The translations under genes and the position numbers were made by a program. 64,000 nt of DNA, from positions 372,001-436,000 of the forward strand of contig NZ_JAFBGM010000002.1 of the NCBI RefSeq assembly GCF_016811105.1. The letters are read 5' to 3'. This DNA is from Aurantibacter crassamenti (lineage in GTDB: Bacteria; Bacteroidota; Bacteroidia; Flavobacteriales; Flavobacteriaceae). Positions 34,901-44,102 of the stretch are shown one piece after another. Positions within the stretch are counted from its first letter, which is position 1, and the number at the start of each line of letters is the position of its first letter. The notes under the pieces were generated by a model, which saw only the letters and a list, made by a program, of their open reading frames with translations, was not told the origin of the DNA and ran no database searches.

Positions 34901-35494
34901 TTACTTTGAAAACTTCTGCTTATAAACCCGGTACAGCTGTAAAAGCATTACAGGTACAAAATGAGCCAAAGCTCCGGCCATACTACCTTCTTCTCCTTGT
35001 AGCCCAAGAAGTGCCCAATGAGCGAAAGCCATAATAGCAGCCAGATACACCCATTGTTGTAACTTTTTCCAATTGCGCCCCATTCTTTTGACTGCTGCAT
35101 TGGTACTCGTCATGGCTAAAGGAATAAACACGAAAAAGGCAATCCACCCCGTAAGTATTGATAGCTCTATTGATTCATTTACTATTTTAGAAATTGGAAA
35201 TTCCAGCACATAAAAAATGGTATGGAGTAAGGTATAGGCAAATGCCGCAACACCAAAAAAGCGTCTATTTCTTAATAACCATTGCGCTACTTTCGTTTTA
35301 GGGAATATTAAACGTATTGGCGTTGCAATAAGACTTATAATCAACATACGAGCAGCAAATTCTCCGGTAATATGCATGATATCTTCATACTTAAATTGTC
35401 CTTTTGCGTAATCCAAAGTCATCATAACGCCCGGTATGGCCAATAGAAGCCAAAGCATATATTTTCCTGTGAGAAGTGATTTCAAATTGTTCAT
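34901..35494 (-). CDS. Ferric-reductase-like (YedZ/MsrQ-type) membrane haem protein
   Basis: 197 residues from the methionine at 35494 (MNNLKSLLTGKYM). The longer open frame upstream is only an out-of-frame reading of the MFS gene. It has about six membrane helices with haem-ligand histidines in YTLLHTIFYVLEFP and AFAHWALLG, and the family segments GEFAARMLIISL and RNRRFFGVAAFAY. MsrQ passes electrons from quinones or flavin to the periplasmic MsrP. No msrP is adjacent here. It may instead serve redox supply for the vanillate demethylase locus, which is a guess. Confidence 0.82.
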   Translation of the reverse strand: MNNLKSLLTGKYMLWLLLAIPGVMMTLDYAKGQFKYEDIMHITGEFAARMLIISLIATPIRLIFPKTKVAQWLLRNRRFFGVAAFAYTLLHTIFYVLEFPISKIVNESIELSILTGWIAFFVFIPLAMTSTNAAVKRMGRNWKKLQQWVYLAAIMAFAHWALLGLQGEEGSMAGALAHFVPVMLLQLYRVYKQKFSK

Positions 35495-35535
35495 TGTTGA
35501 TCGCTTTGAGTAATACTTGTTTATACTGTGTTTTT

Positions 35536-36834
35536 CTAAGAAATTTCCATTGATGAAATAAAATAAGTAACTACCCCTGCCAAAAGCGCAGGAACGGCAA
35601 AAATCATAAAATTGGCGGTCATCGAAAGCCCCATACCTACAAGTACACCACCAAGTGCAGGACCTAATACACCTCCCAGTCTCCCTGCACCAATGGCCCA
35701 ACCCACACCTGTAGTTCTAAATTCTGTGGGATACATACGGGCAGCCACGGCATACAGCCCAACAAAACCACCTTGTAGGGTAAAACCTAAAAGGCCAAAA
35801 ATGAACAATAACGCATTCGAATCAATAAAAATCTGAAAAATGGCCATTAAAACAGCTGTTGAAACCAAGAATATAGCAATGGTTTTTTTAAGTCCCATTT
35901 TAGATGAAATATACCCTTGTATGACAATACCGAAAAATGCACCTACATTAAAAACCGTACCCGAGTAAATGGCCAGTTCCATGGACAAGCCCGCATTCGT
36001 AGCCAATTTTGGAATCCAACTTACCAGAAAATAAAGGCATCCAAAGGCAAAGAAAAGCGCCGTCCATAATTGTATGGTAGGAATTTGATATTTTTTTGTA
36101 AGTAATTGTTTTACAGGTATTCCTATATTTTTAGGTAATTTCTGCGGTAATTCAACCAAAGGCTGCAACTGCATTTTTCCAAAAATTAAATTCACCTTTT
36201 CCAATGCATGTTTAGGTTGTTTTCTAAGATAGAATTCAATTGATTCTGATAGGAAAAAGTAAATTAAAGGGAGGGTTATGAGGGATGCGAAACCTGCCAA
36301 TTTAAACATAAGTTGCCACCCGAAAGTTGGTATGACATAGGCGGCAACATAACCGGCCATAACGGCACCTACTGGGTAACCACCGATGACAAAACTTACC
36401 CAAAAGTCTTTACTTTTGTTTGGGGTATACTCAGCTGTTAGGGCTGCTGTGCTAGCCAACATACTCCCAATACCCAATCCACTTATAAAACGCAGAATGA
36501 TCAATTGTAAAACACTCTCAGTATAGCCCGTCAAAAACATACTTATGCCCATTAAAAAAGCGCTAAGCAGAATCATTTTTTTACGTCCTATAAAATCGGC
36601 ATAGGGAGCCAACAGTAATGCTCCTAAGGCCATACCTGCTAGACCAGAACTAAAAACCGCGCCCAATGCTTCAGGGCTCACATTCCAAGACTGGGCAATG
36701 GTAGGTGCACAATAAGAGATAACAAGTACGTCCATGCCATCCAAAATGTTCATTACAAAACAGATGAATATTGTAGCGTACTGGAGCTTAGAAATTGTAC
36801 ATTGGTCTAAAAGTTGTTTAGTTGGTCGTGTCAT
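35536..36834 (-). CDS. MFS aromatic acid:H+ symporter (AAHS/PcaK-like)
   Basis: 432 residues, 12 predicted helices. The AAHS hallmark is in helix 1 (DGMDVLVISYCAPTIAQSW), with the MFS loop YADFIGRKKMI between helices 2 and 3 and ISGLGIGSMLASTAALTAEYTP. Helix 11/12 contains YPTEFRTTGVGWAIGAGRLGG, also typical of AAHS members such as PcaK and VanK. It should import vanillate or 4-hydroxybenzoate. It lies 24 bp after vanB in the same direction, so it is probably part of the van transcript. Confidence 0.9.
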   Translation of the reverse strand: MTRPTKQLLDQCTISKLQYATIFICFVMNILDGMDVLVISYCAPTIAQSWNVSPEALGAVFSSGLAGMALGALLLAPYADFIGRKKMILLSAFLMGISMFLTGYTESVLQLIILRFISGLGIGSMLASTAALTAEYTPNKSKDFWVSFVIGGYPVGAVMAGYVAAYVIPTFGWQLMFKLAGFASLITLPLIYFFLSESIEFYLRKQPKHALEKVNLIFGKMQLQPLVELPQKLPKNIGIPVKQLLTKKYQIPTIQLWTALFFAFGCLYFLVSWIPKLATNAGLSMELAIYSGTVFNVGAFFGIVIQGYISSKMGLKKTIAIFLVSTAVLMAIFQIFIDSNALLFIFGLLGFTLQGGFVGLYAVAARMYPTEFRTTGVGWAIGAGRLGGVLGPALGGVLVGMGLSMTANFMIFAVPALLAGVVTYFISSMEIS

Positions 36835-36858
36835 TGTTGATCTAACTCGAAATATGAT

Positions 36859-37842
36859 TTATACGCCCCTATATGAAGTATCGATCGTAATACTCCCATT
36901 GGCCACTCTACTTACACAAGCACACAATTTATCGTTTTCTCCTTTTTCAGATTCGCTAAAAAAGAAATCACGGTGGTCAATATCGCCAGAATATTCAAGA
37001 ATATCCACTTGACATAATCCGCATTCTCCCTTTTTACAGTCGTACATTACATCTATATGGGCGTCTTCTAAGGCTTGTAATATCGTTTTGTTCTTTTTTA
37101 CCTTGATTTGCAAATCAAATCTTGGAATCTTTACCAAGAAATCTTGTGGGGCAAATAGACCCGATGCACCAAATGTTTCAAAACGTAAATTGGAATTTTC
37201 AAAAGGCCCGTCTTCCCATGTTTTTCGAACAGCGTTCATAAACGGTAATGGTCCGCAGAGGTAAATTTGTGTTTTGGCACTAGCCAAATCTATTAATTTT
37301 GTGGTGTTATAAAACCCTTGCGCATCGCTATAATGCAACATGAGGTCTACTCCTAAAAGAGATTGGAGTTCCTCAAGAAAAGGCATTTCCTTCTTGTTAT
37401 TACCCGCATACAGCATTTTCACTGTAAGCCCTGTTTTTCTCTTTAAGGTTTTTGCCATCCCAATAATTGGGGTAATCCCAATTCCAGCGGCAATCAAAAG
37501 ATAGTCATTGGTATTATGGCTTAACTCAAAATTATTGGTAGGTTGCGATATTCTAATTTTGTTTCCTGCTGCTAATGACCACATGTACTTAGAGCCGCCC
37601 TTGCTTGACGGTAGTAGTTTTACAGCAATGATATATGGTGTATTAGACTCATATTCACCAACCAAGGAGTAGCTTCTAATTTCGGTCTTACCATCTATCA
37701 AAACCGAAACATCTATGTGCGAACCAACTGTATAGCATTCTGTAGCACCGTTCAAGGGGAGTATTTGTATTTGCATTACCGACTTTGCTACTTGTTCAAT
37801 AGCGACTACGGTAGCGTCAATCCACGAATTTCTATAGCGCAT
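36859..37842 (-). CDS. vanB: Vanillate O-demethylase reductase VanB (PDR/VanB family)
   Basis: 327 residues from the methionine at 37842 (MRYRNSWIDATV); the frame is open 23 codons upstream. The FMN/FAD-binding reductase barrel has RSYSLVGEY, the NAD-binding domain has LLIAAGIGITPIIGMAKTL and YLCGPLPFMNAV, and a C-terminal plant-type [2Fe-2S] domain has DCKKGECGLCQ plus the distal LCACVSR. This domain order is that of VanB-type reductases, which pass electrons to a Rieske oxygenase. It overlaps vanA by 11 bp. Vanillate specificity is inferred from the locus. Confidence 0.9.
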   Translation of the reverse strand: MRYRNSWIDATVVAIEQVAKSVMQIQILPLNGATECYTVGSHIDVSVLIDGKTEIRSYSLVGEYESNTPYIIAVKLLPSSKGGSKYMWSLAAGNKIRISQPTNNFELSHNTNDYLLIAAGIGITPIIGMAKTLKRKTGLTVKMLYAGNNKKEMPFLEELQSLLGVDLMLHYSDAQGFYNTTKLIDLASAKTQIYLCGPLPFMNAVRKTWEDGPFENSNLRFETFGASGLFAPQDFLVKIPRFDLQIKVKKNKTILQALEDAHIDVMYDCKKGECGLCQVDILEYSGDIDHRDFFFSESEKGENDKLCACVSRVANGSITIDTSYRGV

Positions 37843-38902
37843 CGATTTTAGTTTCTTGTTCCTCTTCAACCATTTTATTGGTAATCCTTCTGGCCCACAT
37901 GGCTCCGGCATCTATATTCAAATTATAAAATTCACGGTCCGGGTTTTCGTTGATTGCCTTTTGTTGGGCCTCTAAAATATCCTCATCCTGAGAAAAAATA
38001 TGGGCAACCCCATTTTTAAGTTCTGTGGTATTGCTTTGGTCTTTTAGATTGTAATTTCGGCTGAAGGCCCAAAAATAAAGACAGGTTTGATTAGTAGAAG
38101 GTGTAATGGTGTTTAAAACATAACCATTTACACCTTGAGAACGGTCACCCTCTGGCGCACCAGTTCCAGCAATGGCAACTCCAACATCAATATTGACCGT
38201 ACAAGGAGCTTCAAATTTGATAATCTGCCAACGATCTACATCACCCTCATGCTTATGAACTCTGTTTAATTGTCCTTTCCAAAAAGGTGGAGGCTGTATG
38301 CCCTTCATCCATCGAGTAACAGTAGCCGTTTTTTCATCGTAGTGCACATCAAAAGGTGCTTCTGCTACATTGCGGTCACCAATGCTTTCTGAATGCACAA
38401 AGGTTTCATGGGTTAGGTCCATCAAATTATCCACTACCAATCTGTAATTACAATGCACCTTGATCATTTGTCCGTCACCCGCCCATTCCGGGTCATCATT
38501 CCAATGCATATCAGGAATCAATTTTTCGTCTGCCAAAGCAGGATTTCCCATCCATACCCAGATAAACCGATATTTCTGAATTACCGGATATGAGCGTACA
38601 CATGCCGAGGGATTGATGGTTTCTTGAGATGGCATATAAGAACATCTTCCATCACTTTTATATTCTAATCCGTGATAACCACATACAACCGTATCGCCTC
38701 TTAAACTTCCTTTTGACAAGGGTAAGAGTCTGTGCCAACAGGCATCTTCTAAGGCTACAGGTGTACCATCTTTTTTTTGATATAAAACCAAAGCCTTGTT
38801 GCAAATGGTTCTTGGCAATAATTCATTTTTCAGTTCCACATCCCATGCTACGGCGTACCAAGCATTCAAGGGAAAAGATTCGTTCATGGTAAAACTTTGC
38901 AT
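37832..38902 (-). CDS. vanA: Vanillate O-demethylase oxygenase VanA (Rieske)
   Basis: 356 residues (a start five codons later, MNESFPLNAWYAVAW, is as likely). The Rieske cluster ligands are C55/H57 (ACWHRLLP) and C74/H77 (VCGYHGLEY). The mononuclear iron site is D-N-L-M-D-L-T-H-E-T-F-V-H with H165 and H170. The whole is shaped like VanA, which removes the methyl group of vanillate as formaldehyde to give protocatechuate. Its product feeds the pca operon about 10 kb away. No formaldehyde-detoxifying gene was seen in the window. Other methoxy- or phenoxy-aryl substrates remain possible. Confidence 0.9.
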   Translation of the reverse strand: MQSFTMNESFPLNAWYAVAWDVELKNELLPRTICNKALVLYQKKDGTPVALEDACWHRLLPLSKGSLRGDTVVCGYHGLEYKSDGRCSYMPSQETINPSACVRSYPVIQKYRFIWVWMGNPALADEKLIPDMHWNDDPEWAGDGQMIKVHCNYRLVVDNLMDLTHETFVHSESIGDRNVAEAPFDVHYDEKTATVTRWMKGIQPPPFWKGQLNRVHKHEGDVDRWQIIKFEAPCTVNIDVGVAIAGTGAPEGDRSQGVNGYVLNTITPSTNQTCLYFWAFSRNYNLKDQSNTTELKNGVAHIFSQDEDILEAQQKAINENPDREFYNLNIDAGAMWARRITNKMVEEEQETKIDAL

Positions 38903-39084
38903 AAATTAAATTTTTAACGGGAATATTTTAAACAAAAAAGGTTTAAATTAGAATACAATTTCTTTAAATATTTCGTAAATTCAATAAAAAGTATTGATAA
39001 TGAATGGTACCGGCATAAAAATGACTACATAATGCAAATAATTTTTATGAAATTTACATTTTATAGTCTAAAAAATTACAAATA
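38903..39084. promoter_or_regulatory. Divergent control region between vanA and the cyclase gene
   Basis: 182 bp. The inverted repeat TTTAAAC (38927-38933) / GTTTAAA (38941-38947) with 7-bp spacing lies 25-45 bases upstream of the vanA start and could bind the AraC-type regulator encoded at 39869. No clean TAnnTTTG box was found in either direction. Confidence 0.35.
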
Positions 39085-39846
39085 ATGAAAATTATAGACC
39101 TTTCAGTAACTATTTCAGAAAAAATAACAGAACCTTTTCCAACAACCATCATTTATGAAGATCATAAGGAAGGAGCAAAAAAAATGGGAGGAATGCTTTT
39201 TGGAGGCGTGGACAGCTCTGTTTTTCCTGATGGAAACGGTCCTGCTGGAGAATTTCTTACGGTAAATACTCATTCTGGCACACATGTAGATGCGCCATAT
39301 CATTACTTTCCAACTTGTGCAGGAAAACCTTCGAGAACTATTGACGAGATGCCATTAGAATGGTTTTTTAGAGATGGAGTTGTTTTAAATTTCACCGACA
39401 AACCTGATGGATATATGTTTGAACCTGAAGATTTAATTGAAAAGTTACAAGACATAAACTACACCTTGAAACCTTATGACATTGTACTAATACGTTGCGA
39501 CGCAGATAAACGGTTGCATGATCCTGATTATGTAAAAATTCATGTAGGAGCTTCTGCAAAAGCAACCCATTGGCTTATTGACCAGGGTGTAAAAGTTATG
39601 GGCACCGATGGTTGGGGTTGGGATATTCCACTCCATTTGCAAGCTGCCGATTTTAAAGCGAACCCAAGAGCTGGGGTTATATGGCAAGCACATTACGTAG
39701 GTATTGAAAAAGAATACTGTCAAATTGAAAAATTGGCTAACTTAGATAAACTTCCCCCATTTGGCTTTAAAGTTGCCTGTTTTCCGGCAAAGATTGAAAG
39801 AGGAAGTGCTGGCTGGACTAGAGCTGTTGCTATTTTAAAATCATAA
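39085..39846 (+). CDS. Cyclase-family metal hydrolase (kynurenine formamidase/isatin hydrolase-like)
   Basis: 253 residues. The family metal motif HSGTHVDAPYHYFP is at about residues 64-77, and later GTDGWGWDIPLH and WQAHYVGIEKEY contribute to the site. Members hydrolyse N-formylkynurenine, isatin or similar cyclic amides/lactones with Mn or Zn. It is cytoplasmic. It lies 22 bp before an AraC regulator and is divergent from vanA, so it may act on an aromatic lactone or amide related to the van substrates; the actual substrate is not deducible. Confidence 0.85.
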   Translation: MKIIDLSVTISEKITEPFPTTIIYEDHKEGAKKMGGMLFGGVDSSVFPDGNGPAGEFLTVNTHSGTHVDAPYHYFPTCAGKPSRTIDEMPLEWFFRDGVVLNFTDKPDGYMFEPEDLIEKLQDINYTLKPYDIVLIRCDADKRLHDPDYVKIHVGASAKATHWLIDQGVKVMGTDGWGWDIPLHLQAADFKANPRAGVIWQAHYVGIEKEYCQIEKLANLDKLPPFGFKVACFPAKIERGSAGWTRAVAILKS

Positions 39847-39868
39847 CTTTAATTTTTTTGATGCAATT

Positions 39869-40780
39869 ATGAAAATTGGAAAAGAGAATAGTATACCCAT
39901 TTTAAGTTCTTATGAAATTTCTAATTTTCATATGCATTCCATTGAATGGTTACCAATAATTTCCAATACAAAGCACCCAGACTTCCATATCAACAGAGTA
40001 GATGATATTTCAGACAAAAAAAGCTTTCATGTACTGCCTCACCGAAAAACATACCATGATTTCTTTTTTTTAACAAAAGGAACCTCTAAAAGAAGTAAAG
40101 GTCTAAACAGCTATGTTATTAATGCTCCAGCTATTTTTTTTCTGCCAGCCTATCAAATTACAGAACATAAAATGATTAGTGAAGATGCAGAAGGTTTTTA
40201 CTGTCATTTTCATGAGAAGATATTTGATATTTTTCCAAAGATTCTATTGAGTGAACAATATGGTTTCTTTCAATACCAATCAAATCCTGTGCTGCAACTA
40301 CAACCAAATACTAAGCAGGTTGTTGAAAATATTTTGGAACGTTTGTTTTTGTTGTATAGAAAAGAAGAATACAATAAAAACCTATTTTCATTATACTTAA
40401 TGGCAATGTTTGAAGAGTTAAAAGCCGTTTCTGTGCATACTGTTGCAAAAAACAGAAAGTCGAATTATGAAATTACCAAGCGCTATAAACATGCTTTGAC
40501 TAAGCATATTTATGAATTCCAGAATATTTCTGACTACGCGAATCTTTTAAATGTCACTCCAAATTATCTTAATAAATGTGTAAAAACTGCTATAGATAAA
40601 ACCGCACAGGATCTTTTAAAAGAAATGTTGATTCTAGAGGCCAAAACCCTTATTCAACATTCTGAGCTTAATATTTCTGAAATTGCCGTAAAGTTATGTG
40701 ATCAAACACCAAGTAATTTTGCCCGTTTCTTTAAAAAGCAAACAGGACTCTCACCTAAAGAATACGCGGAAAAAAATTAG
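39869..40780 (+). CDS. AraC-family transcriptional regulator
   Basis: 303 residues. An N-terminal cupin-like effector domain (about 20-150, with LPHRKTYHDFFFLTKGTS) precedes a C-terminal AraC domain (about 205-300: FQNISDYANLLNVTPNYLNKC and NISEIAVKLCDQTPSNFARFFKKQTG in layout). It probably controls the divergent vanA-vanB operon and/or the cyclase gene it follows; this is a positional inference. It differs clearly from the AraC protein at 28099. Confidence 0.88.
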   Translation: MKIGKENSIPILSSYEISNFHMHSIEWLPIISNTKHPDFHINRVDDISDKKSFHVLPHRKTYHDFFFLTKGTSKRSKGLNSYVINAPAIFFLPAYQITEHKMISEDAEGFYCHFHEKIFDIFPKILLSEQYGFFQYQSNPVLQLQPNTKQVVENILERLFLLYRKEEYNKNLFSLYLMAMFEELKAVSVHTVAKNRKSNYEITKRYKHALTKHIYEFQNISDYANLLNVTPNYLNKCVKTAIDKTAQDLLKEMLILEAKTLIQHSELNISEIAVKLCDQTPSNFARFFKKQTGLSPKEYAEKN

Positions 40781-40802
40781 ACGGATTTAGTTTTCTTCTA
40801 GA

Positions 40803-40830
40803 TTGTATATAAATCGCTTATTTAGTTTTG
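40803..40830 (+). promoter_or_regulatory. Promoter candidate upstream of the TonB-dependent receptor
   Basis: TTG (40803-40805), 17 bases, then TAGTTTTG (40823-40830): both halves of the Bacteroidota promoter pattern with correct spacing. It would give a leader of about 245 nt before the receptor start at 41083, containing the palindrome at 41042-41057. Confidence 0.42.
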
Positions 40831-41041
40831 ACTCATCACCTACTATAATCAATGTTATTAAGGTATTCTTATTGTAATTAAAAAGCCTATACCTATTTGC
40901 TTAACCTGTTAAATAAACATTTAACACTTACTATGTATTGATTTTGAATAGTATTGTTCTTTTTATGATTCACAGAACGTGTTATTAAATATGAAATTTG
41001 ACAATGTATTTTTTACCATAATGATAATATTGGATAAATAT

Positions 41042-41057
41042 AATGATAATTATCATT
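41042..41057. promoter_or_regulatory. Fur-box-like palindrome before the TonB receptor
   Basis: AATGATAATTATCATT is a perfect 16-bp palindrome 25 bp before the receptor ATG. It contains the TGATAATnATTATCA-like core of Fur boxes. A half-site copy ATAATGATAAT lies 20 bp upstream (about 41018-41028). It suggests iron or another metal controls the receptor. Confidence 0.5.
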
Positions 41058-41082
41058 TTTTAATTAACTTAAACTAACTCAA

Positions 41083-43956
41083 ATGAAAAATCACGTTCGA
41101 CTACTTTTATCTTGTTTTGGATTCTTATTGATTAGTTTTGCCCAAGCTCAAACAGGCGAAATTACTGGTCAAGTAAAAGATGAGTCTGGTGCTGTACTAC
41201 CCGGTGCATCCATTTTAATAGAAGGGACAAAGAATGGAACCATGACAGATTTTGATGGAAATTTTAGACTTAGCGGTCTTGATTCTGGAGATTATAAAAT
41301 CATTATATCCTATGTAGGTTTCACAAGAAAGAAAATTTCTGTGTCCGTTCCGCAATCACAACCTTTATCTGTTTCGCTAGCAGAAGATGCTACGCAATTA
41401 GATGATGTTGTTGTTACTGGTGTTTTTGATTCACGTAGTCGTATGGATGCATCTGTGGCGATTACAACTATCGGTGCTAAACAACTGGCGAGAGTCGCAC
41501 CCACCAGTTCTGCAGATCTTTTAAAGAATATACCAGGTGTGTTTGTAAATCAAGCACGTGGTGAAATTTGGAACTCGGTTTATTCTAGAGGACTTTCGGC
41601 AAACTCAATTGATAATATTAATGGTTATAGATATGTATCCTTACAAGAAGATGGTCTACCTATTACAAATGTGGAATTATTTCCAGATTTATTTTTGAGA
41701 GCTGATGCCATGACAGCAAGAGTAGAAGCCGTTAGAGGTGGTACCGCATCTATTCTTGGTGCAAACGCCCCAGGAGGTATTTTTAATTACGTTTCTAAAA
41801 CCGGAGGTGATGAATTTGCTGGCGAAGTACGTGCCAAGTATGGTCTAGAAGGTAATGGAAAAAACCCATATTACAGGGCTGACTTTAATGTTGGCGGACC
41901 AATGAGTAATGGTTGGACTTATAATGTTGGAGGTTTCTTCCGCCAATCGGACGGCGCAAGAGATCGCGGATATCCTGTAAACAAAGGTGGTCAGATAAGA
42001 GCTAACTTGGTAAAAAAATATAAAACAGGATTCTTTCAATTGAACTTAAAATATCTAAACGATAAGAATGATAGAATGGCATTTATACCATCTACCAATT
42101 GGCAAGACCCACAAATTGCAGATGGCTTTTCCAAATACGATTCTTATGCTTTATATGACTTTTCAATGGAAGTACCTTTTAATGAAACGGGTACAAGAAC
42201 CATCAATTCTACAGATTTATTACACAACATAGACCGGTCAATTGGTTTTAATTGGAAACAGGATCTGGGCAATGGTTTTTCTTTAAAGAACGATTTTAAA
42301 TATTCAAGAAAAGATGATGAAAGAAACGCTACAGCAGTAGTTACGCCAATAAGCACTACCAGTTTTCTTTTTTATGCGATACCTGGTTTGTTTGCTGGTC
42401 CAAACCCTGCCAGAACAGGAACATATCGTTTTGCAGATCCGAGAACAGGACAGGAATTCGGTACTGTTAATTTAGCGCCAAATGTAGGTCCAAATGCCGT
42501 CCCTGGACCTCCAGCAATTCTTACACCAGGGCCTAACAATAATTTTCCTGGATCTAACATTCAACCAAATTCGCTGTTGTTCATGCCATTGTTTTATCAA
42601 GATATTGACAGAAATGAAATTGCCAATCAATTGGTGTTTACTAAAAAAACAGAGAAAAGTAGTTTTAATTTAGGTAGTTTTTATAGCCGTTCTAAATTAG
42701 ATATTACAAACTGGAGCAAAGGTATGGGTCTAAGTGGTGGTTTAATTCAAAACCAACCAGTTCCTGCCCAAATTACGTTAGATGCAAACAATGGTCAAAC
42801 CTATGAAGTTACTAGTCCAGAAGGCTTTATGAATGTTGGATGGACTGGATCCGATGATGGTGAAACCACACAGGGTATTTTTGCGCTTTTCTTTGGTCAT
42901 AATTGGAAGATTACACCAAAACTTACATTGGATTATGGGATGCGATATGAAGATGTAACCTCTAAAGGTTTTAATTCTATTGGTGTTCCAAATCCACGAC
43001 AAAATGACCCATCTTTTGGTGGGCTTGATGGAAACCCGCTAACTCTTTGGGATAACGGTGGTGGTACCGCAGGTGCCCCTGTTAATTACGATTATAAATT
43101 AAATAGTTTTTCTTATACCGCAGGTCTTAACTATAAATTCAGTGAACAGCAAGCAATTTATGCCAGATTTGCTCGCGGTAATAAAGCACCATCAACTTTC
43201 TTCTACCTTGATTTAAATGATGATGCATTGGTAGAAAATACACCAGCATTACTGGAAGAAATAACTCAATTTGAAATAGGCTATAAAGTAAATACCGAGA
43301 AACTACAATTGGTAGCAACACCTTTTTACAGCAACCTGAATAATGTACCTAATATTCAAACATTTTCAAATGAAGATGGTACCAGGTATTCACCTCCTTT
43401 TCAATTTGCCGAGTATACAACTCTTGGTTTTGAGTTAGAAACAACCATTAATTTAACCGATAAATGGATGGTAAGAAGTAATGCGGTAATTCAATATGCT
43501 AAAGCCGACAAATACACGACTTGGAATGAAGGAAGAGATGGGCCGGCAGACGATACCATTATTGAATACTCGGGCAATGAAGCAGATAACAGTGCAAACG
43601 TAATATTCAATATTAACCCAATTTACAACGGTGAAAAATTCTATAGCTCTTTAAACTATAGTTATATGGGAGCAAGACAGGCTAACGTGCCCAATTCATT
43701 TCTATTACCAGCATTCGGTAGTGTAGATTTAGCCTTCGGTTACGATTTTTCCAAAAAATTCGGTTTACAATTGAACATTAACAACGTCTTGGATAAGTAC
43801 GGAATTTTAGGATGGCAAGGACCTGGAGGTTTCCCTGCAGCACTAAACAGAGATGGTTTTCCACCAGATTTTATCGCCAACAATCCTAATGCTATTTTTT
43901 CGACCCAAGGAAGCATGCCAAGAGCTTATTTCTTAACGGCCACTTATAGATTCTAA
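41083..43956 (+). CDS. TonB-dependent outer-membrane receptor
   Basis: 957 residues. The signal peptide ends at about AQAQ (residue 23). A CarboxypepD_reg-like domain (about 24-110: GEITGQVKDESGAVLPGASILIEG in layout) is followed by a plug domain (about 120-240: SSADLLKNIPGVFVNQ, RVEAVRGGTASILGANAPGG). A 22-strand barrel ends in YFLTATYRF. No SusD partner follows, which argues against the glycan (SusCD) type and for a small-molecule or siderophore-type receptor. A Fur-like palindrome lies upstream. A terminator separates it from the sulfatase gene, yet the order receptor-sulfatase-importer-catabolic enzymes suggests it takes up the substrate of the downstream pathway. Confidence 0.93.
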   Translation: MKNHVRLLLSCFGFLLISFAQAQTGEITGQVKDESGAVLPGASILIEGTKNGTMTDFDGNFRLSGLDSGDYKIIISYVGFTRKKISVSVPQSQPLSVSLAEDATQLDDVVVTGVFDSRSRMDASVAITTIGAKQLARVAPTSSADLLKNIPGVFVNQARGEIWNSVYSRGLSANSIDNINGYRYVSLQEDGLPITNVELFPDLFLRADAMTARVEAVRGGTASILGANAPGGIFNYVSKTGGDEFAGEVRAKYGLEGNGKNPYYRADFNVGGPMSNGWTYNVGGFFRQSDGARDRGYPVNKGGQIRANLVKKYKTGFFQLNLKYLNDKNDRMAFIPSTNWQDPQIADGFSKYDSYALYDFSMEVPFNETGTRTINSTDLLHNIDRSIGFNWKQDLGNGFSLKNDFKYSRKDDERNATAVVTPISTTSFLFYAIPGLFAGPNPARTGTYRFADPRTGQEFGTVNLAPNVGPNAVPGPPAILTPGPNNNFPGSNIQPNSLLFMPLFYQDIDRNEIANQLVFTKKTEKSSFNLGSFYSRSKLDITNWSKGMGLSGGLIQNQPVPAQITLDANNGQTYEVTSPEGFMNVGWTGSDDGETTQGIFALFFGHNWKITPKLTLDYGMRYEDVTSKGFNSIGVPNPRQNDPSFGGLDGNPLTLWDNGGGTAGAPVNYDYKLNSFSYTAGLNYKFSEQQAIYARFARGNKAPSTFFYLDLNDDALVENTPALLEEITQFEIGYKVNTEKLQLVATPFYSNLNNVPNIQTFSNEDGTRYSPPFQFAEYTTLGFELETTINLTDKWMVRSNAVIQYAKADKYTTWNEGRDGPADDTIIEYSGNEADNSANVIFNINPIYNGEKFYSSLNYSYMGARQANVPNSFLLPAFGSVDLAFGYDFSKKFGLQLNINNVLDKYGILGWQGPGGFPAALNRDGFPPDFIANNPNAIFSTQGSMPRAYFLTATYRF

Positions 43957-43990
43957 TTATTGTTTTTGTTTATTGAATAAGTGTTTTACG

Positions 43991-44025
43991 CTAAGGATAT
44001 TGAATTTCAAATTCTATATCCTTAG
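43991..44025 (+). terminator. Terminator after the TonB receptor gene
   Basis: The outer arms 43991-44000 and 44016-44025 are perfect complements with an inner 6-bp stem (44002-44007 / 44009-44014), followed by TTTCTTT. Confidence 0.75.
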
Positions 44026-44102
44026 TTTCTTTCAAAAGACAAACTCCAGTTTGATGTTTTACTTACTGAAAATGAGCGTTTTATAATTTTAAAAATTGTT
44101 TT

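Noticed and set aside
35495-35701. Upstream extension of the YedZ-like frame
   Set aside because: It reads the MFS gene out of frame, is rich in Cys, Arg and Trp, and a normal family start (MNNLKSLL) exists at 35494.
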